A stretch of 57,346 nt of DNA from assembly GCA_964524475.1 (NCBI GenBank), contig CAZGCO010000004.1, positions 1-57,346 on the forward strand, written 5' to 3'. Every line of letters begins with the position of its first letter. The stretch's first letter is position 1. Of this stretch, positions 6,803-15,323 are shown in pieces. The notes beneath the pieces are model-generated. The model had not been told where the DNA came from and did no database searches. It saw only the letters and a list, made by a program, of their open reading frames with translations. The stretch is from CAZYHU01 sp964524475. Lineage in GTDB: Bacteria; Patescibacteriota; Minisyncoccia; Phycocordibacterales; UBA1006. Made by a program: the position numbers and the translations under genes.

Positions 6803-8872
6803 CTATCTGCTTTTTAGTAACTCGAATAACCCATTTTCATCTAATATTTGTACTCCTAACCTAACTGCATCATCATATTTAGATCCTGGATCAGAACCCA
6901 CCACAACATAATCCGTTTTACTCGACACACTGGACGATACTTTACCCCCAGCAGATTTAATCATGTCCTTTATCTCATCTCGAGAATAATTTGGCAATGC
7001 CCCTGTAATAACAAAGGTTTTATTCAAAAGCATTTTATTTTCTCTATCTGGTGTTTTGTTTTTTTGTAATACTAATATATCAAGTAATTCTTTGACTATT
7101 ATTGTTCGCTCTGGATCTGACATGTAATCTACAAATGATCCGGCAACAGCACCACCAATGCCATTTACTGCTATCAGGTCTGATTCTGAAATATAAATGA
7201 GCTCCGTATACAATTCATCCTGATTTTTCCATGATATCGTATTTGCAATAAGCTCTGCGGTTTCTTCTCCAACATGAATAATTCCGAGTGCAAAAAGAAA
7301 TCTAGCCAAGGTAGTAGTTTTACTGGTCTCTATTGAATCTATAAGATTACTAGCAGAAAGTTCCCCAAATTTTTCCAAGTGTTCTAAATCTGATTTTTGA
7401 ATTTTATAGATATCTACAATATTTTTAATGAGATTTTCATCAATCAGTTTCTCTACTACCTTTTCTCCCATACCTACGATATTCATCGCTTTTTTGGAAG
7501 CGTAATGAATAATGTTTTCCAAGTTTTGTGCTGAACAATGACGATTACTACAATACACAGCAACCGTAGTATCACCAAGAGATCCAGTACGGGGCCCTGC
7601 AGGGGCGCCACACACCGGACACTGTGCAGGTATTATGAATTTCTCTGGATTACCTAATCTAAATTCTGGTAATACTTGAATAATTTCAGGGATAATATCT
7701 CCTGCTTTACGTAAAATAACCGTATCACCAATACACACATCTAATCGATCGATTTCATCCTGATTATGGAGCGTTGCGCGTGATACCACAGACCCAGCAA
7801 CATGCACCGGACGAACATGCGCTACCGGTGTGAGGACTCCTGTGCGTCCAACCTGAATATCAATATTTTCTACTACTGTCGTTACTTCTTCCGCAGGGAA
7901 TTTATACGCCACACCGAACCGTGGAGATTTTGCGGTATAACCCAATGGTTCACGGAGTTCTATATTATCAAGTTTTACCACTACGCCATCAATGTCGTAC
8001 TCTTGATCATGTCTTTTATGTGTCCATCGATCAACATAATTCTGAATCTGTTCCAAACTCCCCACTGTTTCAGTATAAGGATTTATTGGAAAACCAAGTT
8101 TCTCCAGGTAATCAAACTCAGAAGTATGGGTAGTAAAATCTTCAGTATTTTTAACAGAGGATGAGATAATTGTTATGTCATAACAAAATACCTGCAGGTC
8201 TCTATGAGCTACAATACTTGTATCAAGTTGTCGCAATGTCCCCGCTGCTAGGTTACGAGGATTTGCATACATAGGTAATCCTGCTTTTTCACGTTCAGTA
8301 TTAATTTTTTCCAGATCACTTTTTTTCATCCAGACCTCGCCGACAATAATAATTTGTCTCTGGTCAGAAATCTCTTGTGGAATAGATTTAATCATTTTAA
8401 TATTTTCAGTAATGTCTTCCCCTATTGTCCCGTCGCCACGTGTCGCCCCTGTAACGAGAATACCATCGCGATACGTAAGTACTATTTTCAATCCATCAAT
8501 TTTAAGTTCACAACAGTAATTCCAAAATGTACGTGCAAAAATATTTTCTTCTTTTTCTAAAATTTTTCTGTTACGTTCATCCCATACTTGTAATCCATGT
8601 ATATCAAAAACATTGTCATAAGACCATTGCGGGATGACATGTTGTGTTTTTATAAATCCTTCCAATATTTTGCCTCCGATTTTTTCGGTTATTGAAATAT
8701 TGTTTAATATGTATTCAGGGTGTTTCTTTTCCAAGTCTCGGAGCTCTTGTACCAATGTATCATATGCAGTATCAGAGATTTCTGGATTATCATGAGTATG
8801 ATATCGAGTATTATGATAATCGATTTCAGTACGCAATAATATCATGCGTTTTTCAATATCAGAATTTTTCAT
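6803..8872 (-). CDS. ligA: NAD+-dependent DNA ligase LigA
   Basis: 689 residues, full length. The order is domain Ia (1-65), then the adenylation domain with catalytic K124 in the KxDG motif (CELKIDGLKI), SLGD-type and nucleotide-binding segments, the OB fold, the four-cysteine zinc finger (CPVC ... CSNRHC), HhH repeats (VGMGEKVVEKL, IHVGEETAELI, VNGIGGAVAGSFVDY) and a C-terminal BRCT domain (from about 610, LLNKTFVITGALPN). The enzyme seals nicks during replication and repair. Leaderless promoter TATACT is 6 bases before the ATG; the pilus cluster lies upstream on the same strand behind a terminator. Confidence 0.97.
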   Translation of the reverse strand: MKNSDIEKRMILLRTEIDYHNTRYHTHDNPEISDTAYDTLVQELRDLEKKHPEYILNNISITEKIGGKILEGFIKTQHVIPQWSYDNVFDIHGLQVWDERNRKILEKEENIFARTFWNYCCELKIDGLKIVLTYRDGILVTGATRGDGTIGEDITENIKMIKSIPQEISDQRQIIIVGEVWMKKSDLEKINTEREKAGLPMYANPRNLAAGTLRQLDTSIVAHRDLQVFCYDITIISSSVKNTEDFTTHTSEFDYLEKLGFPINPYTETVGSLEQIQNYVDRWTHKRHDQEYDIDGVVVKLDNIELREPLGYTAKSPRFGVAYKFPAEEVTTVVENIDIQVGRTGVLTPVAHVRPVHVAGSVVSRATLHNQDEIDRLDVCIGDTVILRKAGDIIPEIIQVLPEFRLGNPEKFIIPAQCPVCGAPAGPRTGSLGDTTVAVYCSNRHCSAQNLENIIHYASKKAMNIVGMGEKVVEKLIDENLIKNIVDIYKIQKSDLEHLEKFGELSASNLIDSIETSKTTTLARFLFALGIIHVGEETAELIANTISWKNQDELYTELIYISESDLIAVNGIGGAVAGSFVDYMSDPERTIIVKELLDILVLQKNKTPDRENKMLLNKTFVITGALPNYSRDEIKDMIKSAGGKVSSSVSSKTDYVVVGSDPGSKYDDAVRLGVQILDENGLFELLKSR

Positions 8873-8878
8873 ATTATG

Positions 8879-8884
8879 AGTATA
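8879..8884 (-). promoter_or_regulatory. -10 box of leaderless promoter for ligA
   Basis: Minus-strand TGGTATACT (extended -10), 6 bases before the ATG at 8872. It abuts the terminator hairpin of the pilus operon. Confidence 0.7.
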
Positions 8885-8914
8885 CCAAAAAAACAGCCTT
8901 TTTAAAACTGTTTT
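8885..8914 (-). terminator. Terminator of the pilus gene cluster
   Basis: Minus-strand AAAAAACAG pairs with CTGTTTTTTT around a loop, immediately past the stop of the last prepilin gene. Confidence 0.75.
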
Positions 8915-9427
8915 TTAATAGGTAACCTCCAGCACACGTTTTGTAAATGATGGATGTGTTACCAGGGGAACCCCACGGGAACAATGACTATACCCCTCGG
9001 AAATAATCTGTGTCTGCGTAGTAGCAACACCTAATATAATACGAGACACTAATGTCACAGTAACCGATGCACAAGATTCAGGATTATCAGTAAATGTTGC
9101 CATGAAACTGGTTGTATCGGGAACAGTCAAAAGTGTACCCAAAGTAATATTATTTGTTTTATCACACTCAGCAATAGATGTTCCTGTTGCATAATATCCG
9201 GCTGTTTGAAAATACAACGCACATTCTACCCCACTATCTGCAGCATACAATGCACGCATTGCATGTTCTGATGTTCCCGATATTTGTGATTCTCTGTAAG
9301 AAATAGAAAATATACCAAAACCAATCAACATAATAATAGTGGCAACAATCACCGCAAACAACAGAACGAATCCTGATTGATGATATTTATTTGTTAAGAG
9401 AAGATAGTTCATAAGAAAATAATTCAC
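8915..9427 (-). CDS. PilX-like minor pilin/pseudopilin
   Basis: 170 residues. A short leader ends in Gly before a hydrophobic stretch (SG-FVLLFAVIVATIIMLIG, about residues 18-36), followed by RESQISGTSEHAMRALYAADSGVECAL, the AxxAxDSGxE pattern of the PilX N-terminal region. The conserved Glu at position 5 of the mature pilin is absent, as in several PilX-type proteins. A two-cysteine C-terminal region (SCASVT, SHCSRG) may form a disulphide. PilX-type minor pilins sit in the pilus tip or priming complex. This is the last gene of a six-gene cluster, 7 bases after the preceding gene. Confidence 0.8.
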   Translation of the reverse strand: MNYFLMNYLLLTNKYHQSGFVLLFAVIVATIIMLIGFGIFSISYRESQISGTSEHAMRALYAADSGVECALYFQTAGYYATGTSIAECDKTNNITLGTLLTVPDTTSFMATFTDNPESCASVTVTLVSRIILGVATTQTQIISEGYSHCSRGVPLVTHPSFTKRVLEVTY

Positions 9428-9434
9428 ACCATAA

Positions 9435-10004
9435 TTACCATTTTTTCAAGACAGTACGTAATGAAACAGATCGTGTGACACCATGCTCGTCCCATTGTGT
9501 TAATGCATCAATGATTACTTCATCTGGTTTATTTATTTTATCATATATCAAAGAAAACGATCTTATAAAACCTGTATCTATTCCCCCACCAGATGCCCAC
9601 CCATACACGCCCTGATTTTCATATAAGTGACTCGTACACGCTCTGTTTAAACAGGGACTAAATAAAGGTAAATTATTTCCAGGAGCAAATTCAAACTGAC
9701 AGGCACCTACCGTACAATCTGCAGTTCCTGCAGTACCATCCACTCCTTCGAGCCAAGAAATGGTAGGATTTACAGCACTATCAATAATATTCTGATCTCT
9801 ACGCCATCTAATAATTTCTATTGTTTCCTGGTTCAAATATTGAGCAACAAGATCTCGTGAGGCACTGGATGTAGTCACAATACTCCGTCCGGCAATAGTC
9901 ATAAGTGATATTAATGCCAGTGAAAAAATAGTCAAAGCAAAAATAGTTTCCAAAATAGTAAACCCATTATGTGCGTATATTGTTTTTAAAAAATATTTTT
10001 GCAT
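9435..10004 (-). CDS. Type IV prepilin-like protein (PilV/GspI type)
   Basis: 189 residues. The prepilin signal is clear: a short basic leader, then G-FTILETIFALTIFSLALI with cleavage between G14 and F15 and Glu at mature position 5. The globular domain contains four cysteines (TADCTVGACQFEF, SPCLNRACTSH), suggesting two disulphides, and a Trp-rich segment. This layout fits minor pilins of the PilV/GspI group. It is packed between two other prepilin genes (7-base gaps), so all are likely to be one transcript. A role in pilus assembly is inferred from family and context. Confidence 0.85.
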   Translation of the reverse strand: MQKYFLKTIYAHNGFTILETIFALTIFSLALISLMTIAGRSIVTTSSASRDLVAQYLNQETIEIIRWRRDQNIIDSAVNPTISWLEGVDGTAGTADCTVGACQFEFAPGNNLPLFSPCLNRACTSHLYENQGVYGWASGGGIDTGFIRSFSLIYDKINKPDEVIIDALTQWDEHGVTRSVSLRTVLKKW

Positions 10005-10011
10005 ATATTAT

Positions 10012-10557
10012 TTATTGATCTATTTCTCTGGGTGTTACTACCGTTTCCAGAGCAAAACGTGTTTGTTTATCACGTACCGTTATAGTACCTACTAAATGCA
10101 TTCGGAGAAATGATTTTTTTGCATCATTTTTACCTAACCCTATGTCTCTAATAACAAACTGATCAATCTTTACATTAATAGGTGTTAAGAATGACTGACC
10201 AATATCATCGACCAAAACAAGCCGATTGTTATCAATAAAATAATTAATCCGTTTTCCATTTTGGTCAATAAAATTAATATTTCCTGAACTATTTACTATA
10301 ATATCAGTTCCTGTTCGTATTCTACGAGACATAGATTCCAGAGAGAACGATAAGCTATCCATAGTTGTACGTACCATATGAAGTCTCTTTTGGGTGTTAA
10401 CCATAGTTATCAATGACCCAATACCAATAGTTACTACAATAGTAAAAATGGACACAGAAACCATAACCTCTATCAAAGTAAAACCACGAGACTGAAAAAA
10501 TAACCTTTGCAGAAAAGATTTTTTAGGAAGTATGTTTTTATGATAAATAGGAAACAT
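10012..10557 (-). CDS. Type IV prepilin-like protein (PilW/GspJ type)
   Basis: 181 residues. After a basic leader of about 24 residues comes the prepilin motif G-FTLIEVMVSVSIFTIVV, with Glu at mature position 5. The downstream region RRIRTGTDIIVNSSGNINF and the beta strands that follow match the PilW/GspJ pattern (N-terminal helix followed by RR-R-A/G-type turn). There are no cysteines. It is the third-last gene of the pilus cluster, separated by 6-7 bases from its neighbours. Confidence 0.85.
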   Translation of the reverse strand: MFPIYHKNILPKKSFLQRLFFQSRGFTLIEVMVSVSIFTIVVTIGIGSLITMVNTQKRLHMVRTTMDSLSFSLESMSRRIRTGTDIIVNSSGNINFIDQNGKRINYFIDNNRLVLVDDIGQSFLTPINVKIDQFVIRDIGLGKNDAKKSFLRMHLVGTITVRDKQTRFALETVVTPREIDQ

Positions 10558-10563
10558 ATAATA

Positions 10564-11184
10564 TTATTCAATAGCTATTTGACCGCTGCGTGAAATAACA
10601 ATATTTCGTGTAGTGATAACACCTGAACTATCTATCGTGGATACCTTGATACGCATTTTGTCATTAAAGAGCCTTCCTCGGGCTGTATCATAAAACAACG
10701 CTTCAAGCCATGGGCGTTGAAACAAAATAATTGCATCTGATGTAATTGGTGTAATTACAGGACCAAAATCAAATTCATCAACAACTTCAATACCGCTAAT
10801 AAATTCTTGATATTGAATTTTTATTTCATCACGAATTGTATCTGGAGTAATACTATTACCATCATCAAAGGCATTATTGTTATTGTCATCACTAAAAACA
10901 GTAAATGTCGGCTGATATGTTGCAGGAGGATTCGATATGTCATAACGAAACACAATTCCCTGACGTATATCCCCCGATGAACCCTGTACCTGAGCCTGAC
11001 GGATCGACAACGCTATATCATGTGTTAAATTATCCAAAGCAACAGAATTACGAAATCCATTAAAATTAAAAATTACCACTCCTGCCATAATAGAAAAAAT
11101 ACTAATAATCACAACAAATTCCACCAAAGAAAAAGCTTTATGTTGTGAATATAAACATATGGTTTTTGACAAACGAGGTTTCAT
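10564..11184 (-). CDS. Prepilin-like protein with Ala before the cleavage site (GspH type)
   Basis: 206 residues. The hydrophobic helix begins KA-FSLVEFVVIISIFSIMAG, so the residue before the predicted cleavage is Ala (A17) instead of the almost universal Gly; Glu5 is kept. The following LDNLTHDIALSIRQAQVQG is the GspH/FimT-type signature. The central part is acidic with SDDNNNNAFDDGN, a possible Ca2+ site as in major pseudopilins. It lies directly downstream of the prepilin peptidase gene. Whether the Ala slows processing cannot be told from sequence. Confidence 0.82.
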   Translation of the reverse strand: MKPRLSKTICLYSQHKAFSLVEFVVIISIFSIMAGVVIFNFNGFRNSVALDNLTHDIALSIRQAQVQGSSGDIRQGIVFRYDISNPPATYQPTFTVFSDDNNNNAFDDGNSITPDTIRDEIKIQYQEFISGIEVVDEFDFGPVITPITSDAIILFQRPWLEALFYDTARGRLFNDKMRIKVSTIDSSGVITTRNIVISRSGQIAIE

Positions 11185-11206
11185 GTATATCTAGTGTATC
11201 ATGCGA

Positions 11207-12022
11207 CTATTTCATAAACAAGGTATATAAAGAAAAGATTATTGATACACGAAACATCATAACAATCCAAAACACTACCAAGAGAAACGGAGCGAAGGGA
11301 AAATGAGTTTTTCGAATAGATATATATGAATCACCCCTGATTAATCGATATACTACATATCCCCCAATAACCAATGTTCCTAACCAAAATACACCGAACA
11401 CTGCGCCAAGCGCATACCAAAAACCATAGAGCATCCCAATAACATATCCCATGACTATAATAATTTCAATATCACCAAAACCAAACAAAGACCCGTGTGA
11501 AATAACCCACAATAAAACAAAGGGTAATCCAATACATATTCCCCAGAGTCCGCCTATCCAGCTACCTACACCAGTAACTAGCTGAAATACTGTCGCTAAA
11601 ATAACAACACCGATCAAAGGGAAAACTGGTACCAAGCGATACATACTGTCATAATAGCTAACATAAAACAAAAGTGTTACACAAACATAAACCCCAACAA
11701 TAAAAATAATTCCTAACATAGAAAGAGTTACACCATATGACATAATTCCTGAAAAAGTAACCATGTAAACAATCCCTAACAATAGTTCGCCAATAACATA
11801 TCGTGGAGAGATTTTTGTATGACAAGAAAAACATCTACATCCACTCAAAAAATATCCTATAATAGGAATTAAATAAATTACAGGAATAGTTTTATGACAT
11901 GACATGCAGTGTGATCTACTCATCAATGATTCACCTGCATGCCCACGAGAAACTAATACATTAATAAAACTACCGATAATTGTTCCTAATATTCCTATAA
12001 ATATGTATAGTAAGATAATCAT
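11207..12022 (-). CDS. pilD: Prepilin peptidase (A24 aspartyl protease)
   Basis: 271 residues with about eight hydrophobic segments. The N-terminal domain begins with GSFINVLVSR and has two CxxC pairs (CMSCHKTIP and CFSCHTKI, about residues 39-72), as in PilD with the zinc/methylase domain. The two catalytic aspartates are read as the D in YYDSMYRLVP and the D in the GFGDIEIIIVMG motif. It cleaves the prepilin leaders and may N-methylate the new N-terminus, at the inner membrane. It sits 3 bases downstream of a prepilin gene and 22 bases upstream of another, so it serves this cluster. The pilus ATPases and PilC are not in the window. Confidence 0.95.
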   Translation of the reverse strand: MIILLYIFIGILGTIIGSFINVLVSRGHAGESLMSRSHCMSCHKTIPVIYLIPIIGYFLSGCRCFSCHTKISPRYVIGELLLGIVYMVTFSGIMSYGVTLSMLGIIFIVGVYVCVTLLFYVSYYDSMYRLVPVFPLIGVVILATVFQLVTGVGSWIGGLWGICIGLPFVLLWVISHGSLFGFGDIEIIIVMGYVIGMLYGFWYALGAVFGVFWLGTLVIGGYVVYRLIRGDSYISIRKTHFPFAPFLLVVFWIVMMFRVSIIFSLYTLFMK

Positions 12023-12025
12023 ATA

Positions 12026-12589
12026 TTATTTTTGAACACGGTCGTATACTGGAAAATTATTCATCTGAAAACCAGAAAATGGATTAGTATTACCAATAGC
12101 TCCATCATATGTCTGAGTACACAACGGTACGCGAGAACCGGTAGACTCGAACTGGCTATCGTTTTCTGCGGCAGTATTCGATGATGATTCCAGTATTGCA
12201 CCGATATGATAACCAGTACATCCAATACCCCCCTGTGGCGATAATGGTGCATATACGTACGCTGACTCTACTTGATTAAAAGCATAGCTATCAATATCAG
12301 GAATAAATGTACCTAAATTTACTGATGGTGTTCTTGTGAGAATCTTAAGACACCCGGTATTACTGACCAGTTCTATAGGATATTCCCCACACTCTTTTTT
12401 GTATGAAGAGAGCCCTAAAGATATAGTTTGTACTGCATTAATACGAACCTGATCTCTGGCTTTGATACGAAAATTACTCAATCCGAACAATGTAATAGAA
12501 ATTAAAATAACAATCATTGCGATAACTATTAGCAATTCAAGAGTTGTAAAACCTGGTAAAAAATTTTTATAAAAAAGTTTATTTTTCAT
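12026..12589 (-). CDS. Type IV prepilin (GspG/PilA-like)
   Basis: About 187 residues from the ATG at 12589; the in-frame extension to 12637 runs into the terminator hairpin. The signal is PG-FTTLELLIVIAMIVILISITL with Glu at mature position 5 (TLE), followed by ARDQVRINAVQTISLGLSSYKKECGEYP, typical of GspG/PilA proteins. Cysteines at GYPI-adjacent CGEYP, TGCLKI, IGCTGYH and PLCTQ could form two disulphides. It is first in the cluster and so may be the major subunit. TATAAT lies 6 bases before the ATG. Confidence 0.87.
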   Translation of the reverse strand: MKNKLFYKNFLPGFTTLELLIVIAMIVILISITLFGLSNFRIKARDQVRINAVQTISLGLSSYKKECGEYPIELVSNTGCLKILTRTPSVNLGTFIPDIDSYAFNQVESAYVYAPLSPQGGIGCTGYHIGAILESSSNTAAENDSQFESTGSRVPLCTQTYDGAIGNTNPFSGFQMNNFPVYDRVQK

Positions 12590-12595
12590 AGCCTT

Positions 12596-12601
12596 ATTAT
12601 A
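12596..12601 (-). promoter_or_regulatory. -10 box of leaderless promoter for the pilus operon
   Basis: TATAAT on the minus strand, 6 bases before the prepilin ATG; no ribosome-binding site is seen. Confidence 0.65.
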
Positions 12602-12624
12602 ACACAATAAATATATCTCCGCTA

Positions 12625-12677
12625 AATAACAAGACAAAAGAGATAATGCGTAGCATTATCTCTTTTGTCTTGTTATT
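12625..12677. terminator. Long perfect hairpin terminator after the dehydrogenase gene
   Basis: Perfect 25-base arms around a 3-base loop (GTA at 12650-12652). It starts 4 bases past the dehydrogenase stop and is one of a family of very long symmetrical terminators in this scaffold. Confidence 0.85.
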
Positions 12678-12680
12678 ATT

Positions 12681-14321
12681 TTATTTTTTCACTATATAAT
12701 CCAGAGGATGAAAATTCTGGTCATGAATTACCTTTTTTTCTGGATTAAACATATATATTGGGTCAAATATTTCCTTGATTTTTTTGAAAATACCTATCAT
12801 TTCATTACTGTATTGATATGATAAATATTGTGTACGCACTAAACCATCATTATGTTCACCGGTAATAGATCCATGATATTTTTGTACTATGGTATATACA
12901 TCATCTGAAACACGTCGTATAGTCTCTGTTGTTTCTGGTTGTGTAAAATCCATTAAAGGAATAATATGAAAATTCCCATTTCCTGCATGTCCAGCGATGG
13001 TATAGATGAATTTTTCTCTCTCGAGTATTTGGGTAATTTGTGGTAAAAATTCTGGCAAATATTCTATAGGAACTACTACGTCATCAATAAACGGAGCAGT
13101 GTGTAATCCCTGAACATGTTTTCGTAACAAATTAAAACTCTCACGTCTAATACGCCAATATTTTTCTGCACCTGCACCATAAGTAACACGTGAAATATAT
13201 CCATACTCTTTTTTTATATCAGTACGTAGTCCCTGAAGTGTTTGTAATAATTCATCCTGATTATTTCCTGTAACCTCTGTCATAAGTATTAGTTTTGGAA
13301 TACCAGTACGTATCATCATGAATAATTCAGGAATAAACCGTAACCCTAAACGTAATGCTCCGAATAATCCTAACTGTCCTATAAAATCACTCGCAAAACG
13401 AAATGCTAATTTTAAACTATAATCATCAAATGACTCAATACTTGATGGTGAAATAGTTTTATTTTTTTTAACCAAATCACCCACTCGTGATAAATCTGGT
13501 AAAAACGTAACCAACATTGCAGACACAGGTTCTACAGGAACAATACTCCATGTCATCTCTGTAACAATACCAAGTGTTCCCTGAGAACCAACCAGGAGTT
13601 TGTTTAAATCAAAAATACCTGTATCCTGATTCCATACATTCCATAAAAAATACCCTGCAGAGTTTTTTGATACCTGTGGTTTTTCTCTTTCTATACTATC
13701 AGTGTTATGTTGTATTAATTCCCAAATTTGTTTATATACATTTCCTTCAAAATCTCCTTGATATATTTTCTGATAAAGCTCTGTTTTTGTTAATGGTCGT
13801 ACAACATATTCACACCCATCAGTAAACACTGCCCGTGTAGATAAAACATAGTTTTCCATTTTCCCATATTTCAATGTCTTTTCTCCAGCACAATTATTAC
13901 CAAACATACCTCCTACTGCACATAAATGTTTCGATGCAGTATATGCAGGCATGACACGGTTTCGTTTCAAGGTTTCTATTTCAAGGTCACGATAATAAAC
14001 ACCTGGTTGCATTCGAACGTATTCGTCAGTAATCTCAAGTATGTGATTCATGTATCGTGTAGTATCCATAATAATTCCCGTATTCACAGCACCACCAGAC
14101 ATGCAAGTTCCTGCAGCACGTGCAGTTATTGTCATATGATGTGTATGTGCAAACATAACCAACGCCTGTACATCCTGCGTATCCATAGGATATGCTACCA
14201 TATCAGGATATACAACAAACATACTAGCATCACGTGAATATTTTTCTAATATATCAGCACTATATTCAATATCCCCCTTGAAAAGAGTAGTAAGTTTTTT
14301 TATTTGTTCCAGAGATATCAT
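12681..14321 (-). CDS. FAD-linked D-lactate/glycolate dehydrogenase family protein
   Basis: 546 residues. The N-terminal PCMH-type FAD domain has TARAAGTCMSGGAVNTGIIM (binding pyrophosphate), PGVYYRDLEIE, and GGMFGNNCAGEKTLKYG; GSQGTLGIVTEMTW completes it. The C-terminal FAD-oxidase domain ends with AGHAGNGNFHIIPL and GEHNDGLVRT, in which His residues bind substrate and metal in D-lactate dehydrogenases. It probably oxidises a 2-hydroxy acid and passes electrons to a quinone or other carrier, but no partner subunit is adjacent. There is no C-terminal Fe-S domain, unlike the long Dld/GlcF fusions. It is a single-gene unit between the pilus and ribosomal clusters. Confidence 0.85.
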   Translation of the reverse strand: MISLEQIKKLTTLFKGDIEYSADILEKYSRDASMFVVYPDMVAYPMDTQDVQALVMFAHTHHMTITARAAGTCMSGGAVNTGIIMDTTRYMNHILEITDEYVRMQPGVYYRDLEIETLKRNRVMPAYTASKHLCAVGGMFGNNCAGEKTLKYGKMENYVLSTRAVFTDGCEYVVRPLTKTELYQKIYQGDFEGNVYKQIWELIQHNTDSIEREKPQVSKNSAGYFLWNVWNQDTGIFDLNKLLVGSQGTLGIVTEMTWSIVPVEPVSAMLVTFLPDLSRVGDLVKKNKTISPSSIESFDDYSLKLAFRFASDFIGQLGLFGALRLGLRFIPELFMMIRTGIPKLILMTEVTGNNQDELLQTLQGLRTDIKKEYGYISRVTYGAGAEKYWRIRRESFNLLRKHVQGLHTAPFIDDVVVPIEYLPEFLPQITQILEREKFIYTIAGHAGNGNFHIIPLMDFTQPETTETIRRVSDDVYTIVQKYHGSITGEHNDGLVRTQYLSYQYSNEMIGIFKKIKEIFDPIYMFNPEKKVIHDQNFHPLDYIVKK

Positions 14322-14354
14322 ATATGTATCCTACCACAAAACAAACCCAAAACA

Positions 14355-14372
14355 AAAACCCCTTTCGGGATT
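14355..14372 (-). terminator. Terminator of the ribosomal protein operon
   Basis: Minus-strand AATCCC-GAAA-GGGGTT with a GNRA tetraloop followed by TTTTGTTTT, 5 bases past the rplE stop. This ends the operon here, so the usual next genes (uS14, uS8) are not cotranscribed. Confidence 0.8.
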
Positions 14373-14376
14373 AGTG

Positions 14377-14959
14377 TTATTTTCGCTTGCGAACAACTCG
14401 TTTCTTTGCTTCTTCTTCTTTTTTCAAAGGAAAACCAAGATATTCAAAGAAAGCCATAGCAGTAGGTCGGTTTTTTGCTGTTGTGGTAATCACAATAGAC
14501 ATTCCGAATACACTACTAATTTCTTCGTCTGTTGTTTCTGGGAAAATAGTATGCTCACGAATACCGAGAGACATATTTCCAAGTTTATCAACTGATGAGC
14601 GAGTAATTCCACGAAAGTCTTTGGTACGAGGAAGAGCAACATGAACAAGTTTATCTAAAAATGTCCACATACGTGCTCCACGCAATGTTNNNNNNNNNNA
14701 CTCCGACAGGATCTCCTGCGCGACTTTTGAACGATGCAATAGATTGTTTTGCTCCACGAACAGATGGTTTCTGTCCAGTGATTTTTGCAATACGATCCAC
14801 AACAAAGTCTTTTGTATGACGATCACGTTTCATACGTGATCCGATACCTACGTTTACAGTAAGTTTCTGAATACGAGGAAAAGCAAGACGGTTAGTAATA
14901 CCAAAATCTTTGCCCAATGCCTCGTAACTGTCATGTTGTTTTTGTTTCAAGATACTCAT
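14377..14959 (-). CDS. rplE: Large ribosomal subunit protein uL5, interrupted by an assembly gap
   Basis: One gene split by 10 Ns at 14690-14699. The upstream part (14700-14959) gives uL5 residues 1 to about 87 (LAFPRIQKLTVNVGIGSRMK, KSRAGDPVGV); the downstream part restarts at TLRGARMWTFLDKLV and ends KRVVRKRK. The two halves are out of frame by one base with 10 Ns. The family consensus GVKVTLRG at the joint calls for 6 missing bases. uL5 contacts 5S rRNA and the P-site tRNA. It is the last gene of this operon fragment. Confidence 0.93.
14690..14699. other. Assembly gap (10 N) inside rplE
   Basis: Ten Ns; reading frame on both sides of uL5 requires a multiple of three missing bases, and the family consensus suggests six. 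The N run is therefore a placeholder, not a measured length. Confidence 0.95.
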
Positions 14960-14962
14960 ATA

Positions 14963-15271
14963 TTATGCAATAATTTGATTACTCTTGCGTGCGATGCGAA
15001 CTTTTTTGTCGCCTTCGACACGGTATCCGACTCGAGTTGGTTTACTGGTTTTTGTATCTACCAGTGCCACCTTTGATACATGAACAGGAAAAGGCTGTGG
15101 TACCATAATTGATTTTTCATCACGAGTACGAGCTTTAACAATTTTCTTTAAAACATGAACGCCTTCTACCACTACCTTGTTTTCACTCGGTATTGATTTA
15201 ATAACAACCCCTGTTTTACCTTTGTCTTTTCCTGAAAGAACGATCACGGTGTCATTTTTTTTGATTTTCAT
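14963..15271 (-). CDS. rplX: Large ribosomal subunit protein uL24
   Basis: 102 residues from the ATG at 15271; the longer in-frame reading to 15397 overlaps rplN and is rejected. It has the KOW motif (MKIKKNDTVIVLSGKDKGKTG), followed by VEGVHVLKKIVKARTRDEKS and a C-terminal TRVGYRVEGDKKVRIARKS. uL24 is an early 23S assembly initiator. rplE follows after 3 bases. A 26-base perfect palindrome lies between rplN and this gene. Confidence 0.96.
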   Translation of the reverse strand: MKIKKNDTVIVLSGKDKGKTGVVIKSIPSENKVVVEGVHVLKKIVKARTRDEKSIMVPQPFPVHVSKVALVDTKTSKPTRVGYRVEGDKKVRIARKSNQIIA

Positions 15272-15281
15272 AATTTTTTTA

Positions 15282-15307
15282 CATTTTGTTTCAATTGAAA
15301 CAAAATG
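15282..15307. repeat. 26-bp perfect palindrome between rplN and rplX
   Basis: The sequence centred on CAATTG (15282-15307) is identical to its reverse complement over 26 bases. It starts 17 bases past the rplN stop and ends 10 bases before the rplX ATG. There is no T tail, so it is not a normal terminator; it could be an RNA processing or protein-binding element. Confidence 0.8.
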
Positions 15308-15323
15308 ATTTATTAAAATAAAA

